Part shown: one piece after another, positions 1 through 6,385 of the stretch | How the letters are laid out: every line of letters begins with the position of its first letter | How positions within the stretch are numbered: position 1 is the first letter of the stretch | From: an uncultured bacterium | GTDB taxonomy: Bacteria > Actinomycetota > Coriobacteriia > Coriobacteriales > Eggerthellaceae | Assembly (NCBI GenBank): GCA_947649215.1 | Contig: CANSQW010000081.1 | Location: 1-6,385, forward strand | Reading direction: 5' to 3' | Length of the DNA: 6,385 nt | Program-made: the position numbers and the translations under genes | Notes under the pieces: generated by a model | The model's database searches: none | What the model saw: only the letters and a program-made list of their open reading frames with translations | What the model was told of the DNA's origin: nothing

Positions 1-38
1 CCCCCCCCCCCCCCCCCGCCCCCCCGTCCCGTCGTTCG
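1..38. other. C-rich low-complexity window edge, possible sequencing artefact
   Basis: The window opens with 17 consecutive C, one G, seven more C, then a C-rich stretch that grades into ordinary sequence just before the argH ribosome binding site. No promoter or other gene end can be read in it. The frame of argH stays open through it but contains no ATG, GTG or TTG, so it offers no alternative start. A fading run of C at the left edge is what poly-G read tails from two-colour sequencing look like when assembled in reverse. A genuine homopolymer cannot be excluded from the sequence alone. Confidence 0.6.
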
Positions 39-50
39 GAAAGGAACCCC
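39..50 (+). promoter_or_regulatory. Ribosome binding site of argH that fixes its start
   Basis: The 12 bases GAAAGGAACCCC precede the argH start codon at 51. Exactly the same 12 bases occur at 4578-4589, in front of the ATGGCC that begins the U32 gene. Here they are followed by CTGGCC. The AAAGGA core lies 5-6 bases upstream of position 51. This match is the main reason for placing the argH start at 51 and not at the downstream GTG at 123, which has no comparable site. Confidence 0.75.
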
Positions 51-1439
<1,389 letters not shown>

Positions 1440-1448
1440 CGAAACCCG

Positions 1449-1470
1449 CACAGCCTCCTGTGGTTTTCTC
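1449..1470 (+). terminator. Weak candidate terminator after argH
   Basis: CACAG (1449-1453) and CTGTG (1458-1462) form a 5-bp stem around the loop CCTC, followed by GTTTTCTC. AAAC at 1442-1445 could also pair with GTTT at 1463-1466 across a three-base bulge. The stem is short and the T tract is broken, so termination would be inefficient. The same bases can pair differently: TGTGG (1459-1463) with CCACA (1472-1476), or GGTTT (1462-1466) with AAACC (1486-1490). The region may therefore be a fold of another kind. Confidence 0.35.
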
Positions 1471-1508
1471 CCCACAACTGTGAAGAAACCCCTGCTCGAA
1501 TAGGCCGA

Positions 1509-1517
1509 TGGTACAAT
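1509..1517 (+). promoter_or_regulatory. Extended -10 promoter for the penicillin-binding protein gene
   Basis: TGGTACAAT fits the extended -10 pattern TGnTAnaaT of the housekeeping sigma factor, with one departure from TATAAT. No good -35 hexamer is visible 16-18 bases upstream (the sequence there is C-rich), which is common for extended -10 promoters. Transcription would begin near 1523-1525, leaving a leader of about 20 bases before the start codon at 1545. The element stands out as AT-rich in very GC-rich surroundings. Confidence 0.6.
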
Positions 1518-1534
1518 GAGCGGCAGTTTTCGAC

Positions 1535-1544
1535 GGAGGTGATC
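1535..1544 (+). promoter_or_regulatory. Near-complete Shine-Dalgarno sequence
   Basis: GGAGGTGATC is complementary over all ten bases to the conserved 3' end of bacterial 16S rRNA (GATCACCTCC). It runs directly into the ATG at 1545, leaving five bases between GGAGG and ATG. This decides the start: the in-frame GTG at 1539 lies inside the Shine-Dalgarno sequence and cannot be the initiation codon. Confidence 0.85.
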
Positions 1545-3914
1545 ATGGGCTCCAGGGCTATCAAGGGCCGCAAGGGAACGCGGACCAGTCAGAAGAAGAC
1601 CGGCGTGCTGATGGCGCTGGCCGTCACCGTTGCCGTGGTGGTCGCCGGCGTGGCCGGCGTCATCGGGATGTGCACTGCGTGGATCGAAGACCTCCCTGAC
1701 TACGCCAACGCGGACGCCTACAACACGGCCAAGCCCACGGTCGTCTACGCCTCCGACGGCACCACCGTCCTGGCCGAGTTCCAGCTGGAGAACCGCCAGC
1801 CCGTCACGCTCGACGAGGTGAGCGAGCTCATCCTCAAGGGCACCGTCGCCACCGAGGACGAGCGCTTCTACACCCACAACGGCGTGGACATCCTCGGCAT
1901 CGGCCGCGCGCTCGTCAACAACCTGGCCGGCGGCCAGCTCGAGGGCGCCTCCACCATCACCCAGCAGTTCGTCCGCAACACCATCCTGGCGGACGAGATG
2001 AACGACATCTCCCTCAAGCGCAAGGTGCGCGAGGCCTACATCTCCCTCAAGCTGGAGGAGCAGTACGAGAAGGACGAGATCCTCCTCATGTACCTCAACA
2101 CCATCAACTACGGCGCCGGCGCCTACGGCATCCAGGCGGCGGCCCAGCGCTACTTCTCCAAGAACGCCAACGAGCTCACCCTCAACGAGGCGGCCACGCT
2201 CATCGGCATCCCGCAGTCGCCCACCTACAACGATCCCACCCGGAACATGGAGAACGCCGTCAAGCGCCGCAACACGGTGCTCGACCGCATGGTGTCCAAC
2301 AACGTCGTCACCCAGGAGGAAGCCGACGCGGTCAAGGCGGAGCCCATCACTTTGAACGAGAAGGTGCCGTCCCAGTCCGGCATCCTGGCCTATCCGTACT
2401 TCACGAGCTACGTGCGCAACCAGCTGACCGACCCCAACGGCAAGTACGCCTACTCCACCGCCGAGGTGTTCAAGGGCGGGCTCACCGTCTACACCACCCT
2501 CGACGTGACCATGCAGGGCTACGCCGAGGAGGCCTGCGAGAAGAAGAAGAAGCAGGCCGGCGGCGATCCGTTCGAGGTGGCGCTCGTCGCCATCGATCCG
2601 GACAACGGCTACATCAAGGCCATGGTCAGCCAGGGCACCTACGGCGAGGGCGAGGGTCAGACCATGGTAAACATGGCCACGGGCGAGGGCGGCTCCGGCC
2701 GTCAGGCGGGCTCGTCGTTCAAGACGTTCACGCTGGCCGCCGCCATCGAGGAGGGCATCGACCCCGAGACGAAGATCGACGCCGGCCGCCAGGAGAAGTT
2801 CCCCGGCTGGGATGTGCACAACATCGGCTACGCCGACTACGGCACCCGCTCCATCGCGAGCGCCTTCGCCGTGTCCTCCAACACCGCCTTCGCGCGCCTG
2901 TGCCTCTCGCTCGGGCCCGACAAGGTGGCCGACATGGCCCACAAGCTGGGCATCACCTCCCCGCTGGAGGAGGTGGGCTCCATCACCCTGGGCACTTCGC
3001 TCGTCACTCCGCTCGAGATGGCTGACGCCTACGCCACGCTCGCCAACGGCGGCATCCACTACGATCCTGAGTGCATCGAGCGCGTCGTCGACCGCAACGG
3101 CAAGGTCATCGTGGACAACTCCAACCCCCAGGGTGAGCGCGTCATCGACCAGGAGGTGGCCGTGGCCACCGTCGAGGTCATGAAGGGCGTCGTCACCTCC
3201 GGCACCGGCCGCGCCGCGGCGCTCTGGAGCCTCGGGCAGGAGGCCGGCGGCAAGACGGGAACGGCTGACGACTACAAGGACAACTGGTTCTGCGGCATCA
3301 CCCCGCAGCTCTCCGTGGCCATCTGGCTGGGCGACCGCGCCGACATCACCAAGGCGAAGTCCATCCCCGGCGGCGTGTCGGCGGCCAGCGTGTTCTCCGA
3401 CTTCCTCGGCAAGGCCCTCAAGGGCCAGCAGACCGAGAAGTTCCCCACGGCCGACAAGAAGCCCGACTACATCAAGGACTTCAGGGACGATGAGTACCAC
3501 ATCGGCGGCAGCTACGGCAAGGGGGACGAGAACGCCGAGGAGCAGGGCGAGGCAGCCCAGACCGGAGAGGCTCCCGACACCCCGCCGACCACGACCACGC
3601 CACCGGCGAACCAGCCCGCCACCCCGCCGGCCACCGACCAGGGCAACCAGGGCGGCAACACCGGCGGCAACACCGGAGGGAACACCGGCGGCAACCAGGG
3701 AGGCAACCAAGGCGGCAACACCGGTGGGAACACCGGAGGCAACACCGGCGGGAACACGGGAGGCAACCAGGGTGGAAACACCGGCGGGAACACCGGGGGC
3801 AACCAGGGCGGTAACACCGGTGGGAACACCGGAGGCAACACCGGCGGGAACACCGGGGGCAGCACTGGCGGCAACCAGGGCACCATCGCCGGCAACCAGG
3901 GTCGCGCCGCCTAG
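1545..3914 (+). CDS. Class A penicillin-binding protein (PBP1A/PonA type) with NTGG-repeat tail
   Basis: This bifunctional enzyme polymerises lipid II into glycan strands and cross-links the stem peptides at the outer face of the cytoplasmic membrane. It has 789 residues. A short basic cytoplasmic tail (1-20) is followed by one membrane anchor (about 21-43). The GT51 glycosyltransferase domain (about 75-250) shows catalytic Glu104-Asp105 in [19 protein letters not shown] (134-141), RKVRE (159-163) and YLNTINYG from 183. The transpeptidase domain (about 343-635) has the nucleophile Ser390 in SSFK (390-393), SSN (444-446) and KTGT (570-573). All catalytic motifs are intact; Ala replaces the common Pro just before GSSFK. 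A Pro/Thr-rich acidic stretch then leads into a Gly/Asn/Thr/Gln repeat tail (701-780) outside the membrane. The gene has its own promoter and is probably read together with the lipoprotein gene 96 bp downstream. ponA or mrcA would be the usual names, but orthology was not tested. Confidence 0.95.
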   Translation: MGSRAIKGRKGTRTSQKKTGVLMALAVTVAVVVAGVAGVIGMCTAWIEDLPDYANADAYNTAKPTVVYASDGTTVLAEFQLENRQPVTLDEVSELILKGTVATEDERFYTHNGVDILGIGRALVNNLAGGQLEGASTITQQFVRNTILADEMNDISLKRKVREAYISLKLEEQYEKDEILLMYLNTINYGAGAYGIQAAAQRYFSKNANELTLNEAATLIGIPQSPTYNDPTRNMENAVKRRNTVLDRMVSNNVVTQEEADAVKAEPITLNEKVPSQSGILAYPYFTSYVRNQLTDPNGKYAYSTAEVFKGGLTVYTTLDVTMQGYAEEACEKKKKQAGGDPFEVALVAIDPDNGYIKAMVSQGTYGEGEGQTMVNMATGEGGSGRQAGSSFKTFTLAAAIEEGIDPETKIDAGRQEKFPGWDVHNIGYADYGTRSIASAFAVSSNTAFARLCLSLGPDKVADMAHKLGITSPLEEVGSITLGTSLVTPLEMADAYATLANGGIHYDPECIERVVDRNGKVIVDNSNPQGERVIDQEVAVATVEVMKGVVTSGTGRAAALWSLGQEAGGKTGTADDYKDNWFCGITPQLSVAIWLGDRADITKAKSIPGGVSAASVFSDFLGKALKGQQTEKFPTADKKPDYIKDFRDDEYHIGGSYGKGDENAEEQGEAAQTGEAPDTPPTTTTPPANQPATPPATDQGNQGGNTGGNTGGNTGGNQGGNQGGNTGGNTGGNTGGNTGGNQGGNTGGNTGGNQGGNTGGNTGGNTGGNTGGSTGGNQGTIAGNQGRAA
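3645..3884 (+). repeat. 12-bp coding tandem repeat, about 20 units, encoding NTGG/NQGG
   Basis: Twenty consecutive 12-bp units encode Asn-(Thr or Gln)-Gly-Gly, residues 701-780 of the penicillin-binding protein. Unit 19 is STGG and unit 20 is NQGT. Gln units fall at positions 1, 5, 6, 11, 14 and 20. Glycine wobble bases differ from unit to unit (GGC, GGT, GGA, GGG), while the encoded residues barely change. Units 7-10 (3717-3764) and 15-18 (3813-3860) are 48-bp copies with only two differences, both silent, so part of the array arose by block duplication. Because units are four codons long, gain or loss keeps the frame. The product should be a flexible, hydrophilic, uncharged stalk. Confidence 0.95.
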
Positions 3915-3980
3915 GAGGCCGCAACCCGACAGGCACCACTCCGGGTCGGCTCAAGCTGGCCCGGCGGCATAGAGACGGAA

Positions 3981-3994
3981 GGGCCTGCGGGCCC
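3981..3994 (+). other. GC hairpin just upstream of the lipoprotein ribosome binding site
   Basis: GGGCC (3981-3985) pairs with GGCCC (3990-3994) around the loop TGCG. It ends six bases before the AGGAG at 4001-4005. No T run follows, so it is not an intrinsic terminator. It could act as an RNA processing or stabilising element between the two genes. The rest of the 3915-4010 gap shows only a weak CCGAC/GTCGG pairing (3926-3930 with 3945-3949) and no convincing promoter. Confidence 0.45.
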
Positions 3995-4010
3995 CGGAAC
4001 AGGAGCATCG

Positions 4011-4517
4011 ATGAACAGCTTCAAGATGACGCGCATCGCCTCGTTCGCCTTGGCGGCCCTCTGCCTGGGCGCGCTGGTGGCGCTTGCGGGCTGCGCCCCC
4101 CAGGGCAACCCGGCCACCGAGGCCCAGACGGCCAACCGCCAGTATATGGCCCAGGTCAACCAGACCATGGACGATCTCTCGCAGAAGCTCGAGGGCTTCG
4201 AGGACGCGGTGTCCCGCGGCGACGTGGTGACCATGCGCACCCAGGCGGACAACGCCTTCAAGGTGCTCGACGCCCTGGCCGCCATCGAGGCGCCCGAGCC
4301 GCTCAAGGAGGTCCAGCAGGACTACGTGGACGGCTGCAACGCGCTCAAGGACGCGCTCAACGGCTACATCGCCCTCTACACCGAGGTGGCGAGCGCTACC
4401 GACGAGCATCCCTTTGACTACGCGACCTATGACCAGCGCGTCAAGGACATCCAGAACACCTACGATGAGGGCATCGACAAGCTCAAGGCCGGGGATGCCC
4501 GCGCCGCCGAGCTGTAA
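4011..4517 (+). CDS. Small helical lipoprotein of unknown function
   Basis: The product has 168 residues. It begins with a lipoprotein signal peptide: Lys5 and Arg8, a hydrophobic stretch (about 9-26), and the lipobox LAGC with Cys28 as the lipidated residue. The mature part of about 140 residues should be anchored to the outer face of the cytoplasmic membrane. A short Gln/Asn/Thr-rich linker leads into sequence that looks almost wholly alpha-helical, with likely helices around 45-70, 72-92, 95-128 and 138-165 separated by short breaks such as EAPEP and DEHPFDY. This suggests an antiparallel helical bundle. One further cysteine, Cys109, lies in the mature part. No catalytic motif or known family was recognised. 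The start is supported by AGGAG at 4001-4005, five bases before ATG. Its position behind a cell-wall synthase suggests, without proof, a role in envelope maintenance or in regulating that enzyme. Confidence 0.87.
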   Translation: MNSFKMTRIASFALAALCLGALVALAGCAPQGNPATEAQTANRQYMAQVNQTMDDLSQKLEGFEDAVSRGDVVTMRTQADNAFKVLDALAAIEAPEPLKEVQQDYVDGCNALKDALNGYIALYTEVASATDEHPFDYATYDQRVKDIQNTYDEGIDKLKAGDARAAEL

Positions 4518-4538
4518 GCCTCGTCCCCCTCGCACTCC

Positions 4539-4571
4539 AGGGCCCGGCCGATCGCCCGGGCCCTTGCTGTC
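4539..4571 (+). terminator. Strong intrinsic-terminator-like hairpin after the lipoprotein gene
   Basis: AGGGCCCGG (4539-4547) and CCGGGCCCT (4556-4564) form a perfect 9-bp stem around an 8-base loop, followed by a moderately T-rich tail (TTGCTGTCTCT). It starts 22 bases after the lipoprotein stop codon. The tail is not a pure T run, so termination may be partial. It ends less than 30 bases before the U32 start codon, leaving no room for a promoter behind it. Confidence 0.68.
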
Positions 4572-4589
4572 TCTGCAGAAAGGAACCCC

Positions 4590-6385
4590 ATGGCCCGTCC
4601 CACCGTCGAGCTCTTGGCCCCCGCCGGCACCCCCGAGGCGCTCCACGCGGCCGTCGCCGCCGGCGCCGATGCCGTCTACCTGGGCCTGGAGGCCTTCAAC
4701 GCCCGCCGCAACGCGGGGAACTTCTCCCCGGAGGCCCTGCGCGAGGCCTGCGCTTACGCCCACCTGCGCGGCGTGAGCGTCTACGTGGCGCTCAACACCG
4801 TCATCCTTCCCGACGAGGCGGCCGATGCCCTGGAATGCGCCCGCCAGGCCTACCGCGCCGGCGCCGACGCCTTCATCGTGCAGGACATTGGCTTGGCTGC
4901 CGAGCTCTCGCGCACCCTGCCCGAGGCGCGGCTCCACGTGTCCACCCAGATGAACACCGTCAACCTGGCCGGCATCCGCGCCGCCGCCCGCCTGGGCGCG
5001 CGTCGCGTCACCTTGGGCCGCGAGCTGTCGGTGGGGGAGGTGGCCGTGCTGGCCGCGGAGGCGGCCGAGCTGGGCATGGAGGTGGAGGCGTTCGCCCATG
5101 GCGCGCTGTGCGTCTGCTACTCGGGCCAGTGCCTCATGTCCTCCCTGATCGGCGGTCGCTCGGCGAATCGCGGCCTGTGCGCCCAGGCGTGCCGCCTGCC
5201 CTACGAGCTGCGCAACCGCGCGCTGCAGAAGGACCTGCCCTCGCCGGGCGACCACCTGCTCTCGCCCCAGGACCTCTGCACGGTGGACGTGGTGCCCGCG
5301 TTGGTGGAGGCCGGGGTCGCCTCCCTCAAGATCGAGGGGCGCATGAAGTCCCCCGAGTACGTCTATGCCGTCACCTCCGTCTACCGCAAGGCCCTCGACG
5401 CTGCCCTCGCGGCCTCCCCCGAGCAGCCTGCAGAGGCCCAGGCCGTCGTCACCGACGCCGATCGCGACCGTCTCACCGATGCGTTCTCGCGCGGCTTCAC
5501 CACGGCCTACTTGGAGGGGAGCCGCGGCAACGACATCATGAGCTACCAGCGTCCCAACAATCGCGGGCTGTTCCTCGGGCGCGTGGACGAGGTGCGCGAC
5601 GGCGCCGCCTTCCTCAGGAGCGATCATGCCCTGGCCGAGGGCGACGTGCTGGAGTTCTGGACGCGCAAGGGCAACGGCACGCTTGCGCTGGGGCCCGTCC
5701 GCACCGATAGGCGAGGCCGCTACCACCTGCCGCTTGAGGGCAAGGCGCGCGCGGTGAAGGCCGGCGACCGCGTCTTTCGCGTGCGGAGCGCCGAGGCGGC
5801 CTTCGCGGATGACTCCCGGGAGCCCCGCGTGCCCATCGTGGGCGCTGTCGCGCTGCGCATCGGCGAGCCCCTCAGCATCGAGTTCCGCGTCGCCGCGGAG
5901 GCGGAAGTCCTCGCGGCGTGCCCTTCCGAGCATGACGACGAGGCTCGCACGTCCCTCGCCATCGCCCGTCGCCTGGCTGCCGCCTTCCCCGAGGGCGGCC
6001 CCCTTGGCGCCGCAGAGGGCCCCGAGGTCGAGGCGGCTCGCACCCGCGCCGTCTCCCTCGACGACGTGGCCGCCCACGTCGACCGCCTCGGCAACACGCC
6101 CTACCGGCTGGTGAGCCTCGCCATCGACCTGGATGACCGCGTCGGCATCGGGTTCTCCCAGCTCCACCACGCTCGCGCCGAGGCCCTCGAGCGCCTGCAG
6201 TCCCTCATCCTGGCGGGGGCCGTCGACCGGCCGCTGCCCCGCGTCGTCCCCCGCGACCCCGTGCCCGCGGCCCATCCCTCGGGCTGCCGCATCGCCGTCA
6301 CGGTGACCAATCCCGCCTGCGCCCGCGCGGCCAAGCGGGCCGGCGCGCACCTCATCTACGTGCCCGCGCTCAACTACCGCCGCGG
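4590..6385 (+). CDS. Peptidase U32 family protein, RlhA-like long type, 3' end cut off
   Basis: The first 598 codons are present with no stop; the gene continues past the window. The N-terminal part (about 1-290) is a U32 TIM-barrel-like core, beginning VELLAPAGTPEALHAAV and AGADAVYLGLEAFNAR. It carries the U32 signature at 166-184 (Glu166, Phe168, Gly171, Cys174, Gly180, Cys181, Ser184), then KIEGR (247-251). Cysteines 174, 181, 197 and 230 are spaced much like the iron-sulfur ligands described for other U32 proteins such as UbiU. FSRGFTTAYLEG near 299 and PNNRG near 322 mark the accessory region seen in long members such as E. coli RlhA. RlhA is needed for hydroxylation of a cytidine in 23S rRNA; the shorter relative TrhP acts on tRNA. 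An RNA-hydroxylation role is thus more likely than proteolysis, but the substrate cannot be told. The final residues, from about 566, look like the start of a second barrel-like domain. GAAAGGA precedes the ATG. Confidence 0.93.
   Translation, partial: MARPTVELLAPAGTPEALHAAVAAGADAVYLGLEAFNARRNAGNFSPEALREACAYAHLRGVSVYVALNTVILPDEAADALECARQAYRAGADAFIVQDIGLAAELSRTLPEARLHVSTQMNTVNLAGIRAAARLGARRVTLGRELSVGEVAVLAAEAAELGMEVEAFAHGALCVCYSGQCLMSSLIGGRSANRGLCAQACRLPYELRNRALQKDLPSPGDHLLSPQDLCTVDVVPALVEAGVASLKIEGRMKSPEYVYAVTSVYRKALDAALAASPEQPAEAQAVVTDADRDRLTDAFSRGFTTAYLEGSRGNDIMSYQRPNNRGLFLGRVDEVRDGAAFLRSDHALAEGDVLEFWTRKGNGTLALGPVRTDRRGRYHLPLEGKARAVKAGDRVFRVRSAEAAFADDSREPRVPIVGAVALRIGEPLSIEFRVAAEAEVLAACPSEHDDEARTSLAIARRLAAAFPEGGPLGAAEGPEVEAARTRAVSLDDVAAHVDRLGNTPYRLVSLAIDLDDRVGIGFSQLHHARAEALERLQSLILAGAVDRPLPRVVPRDPVPAAHPSGCRIAVTVTNPACARAAKRAGAHLIYVPALNYRR

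Noticed and set aside
1539..1544. Two-codon longer start (GTG at 1539) for the penicillin-binding protein.
   Set aside because: The GTG overlaps the last base of GGAGG, so it cannot be served by that Shine-Dalgarno sequence; ATG at 1545 is correctly spaced.
3645..3884. CRISPR array or mobile-element repeat.
   Set aside because: Units are 12 bp with no spacers, stay in frame, and encode a regular low-complexity protein tail.
3512..3895. Proline-rich - strand frame across the repeat array ([14 protein letters not shown]).
   Set aside because: It is only the complement of the Asn-Thr-Gly-Gly codons; the + strand array continues a confident penicillin-binding protein frame.
4414..4466. Promoter inside the lipoprotein gene (TTGACT at 4414-4419; TACGAT at 4461-4466) that could serve the U32 gene.
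   Set aside because: The two hexamers are 41 bases apart, no suitable partner lies at 16-18 bases from either, and the site is coding and upstream of the terminator-like hairpin.
3951..6350. Very long open frame on the - strand (about 800 codons) opposite the lipoprotein and U32 genes.
   Set aside because: It lies exactly in codon register with the + strand genes. Because their third bases are nearly always G or C, antisense codons almost never start with T and cannot be stops. It spans two genes and a spacer, has no recognisable domain, and its + strand partners are clear.

Overview
The window is very GC-rich and carries four protein genes, all on the + strand. The gene content, the gene-end GC hairpins, the AAAGGA and GGAGG ribosome binding sites and the almost exclusive use of G/C at third codon positions suggest a high-GC Gram-positive. 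The style fits Actinomycetota, most likely Coriobacteriia of the Eggerthella/Gordonibacter type. That placement is inferred from style and was not tested by any search.

Layout: (1) positions 1-38 are a low-complexity C-rich stretch that looks like a contig-edge or sequencing artefact. (2) 51-1439 is argH (argininosuccinate lyase), whose start codon reads CTG in this sequence. (3) 1440-1544 is a short intergenic region with alternative small hairpins, an extended -10 promoter and an unusually complete Shine-Dalgarno sequence. (4) 1545-3914 is a class A penicillin-binding protein with a glycosyltransferase domain, a transpeptidase domain and a C-terminal tail of about twenty NTGG/NQGG tetrapeptides. 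(5) 4011-4517 is a small lipoprotein of unknown function. (6) 4539-4571 is a strong terminator-like hairpin. (7) 4590 to the window end is a peptidase-U32-family protein of the long RlhA-like type, cut off by the window edge. No intergenic stretch reaches 300 bases.

How the genes relate: argH performs the last step of arginine synthesis and probably ends the transcription unit entering from the left. The promoter near 1510 should drive the penicillin-binding protein and, through a 96-bp gap without a convincing terminator, the lipoprotein. Both of those products act at the outer face of the cytoplasmic membrane, so a shared role in wall synthesis is a reasonable but unproven idea. The U32 gene lies just behind the hairpin with no room for its own promoter, which raises the question of read-through. 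No mobile element, CRISPR array, tRNA, rRNA or defence system was seen. This is mostly an ordinary housekeeping region; the points worth a second look are the argH start and poly-C edge, the repeat tail, the lipoprotein's pairing with the penicillin-binding protein, and the hairpin before the U32 gene.
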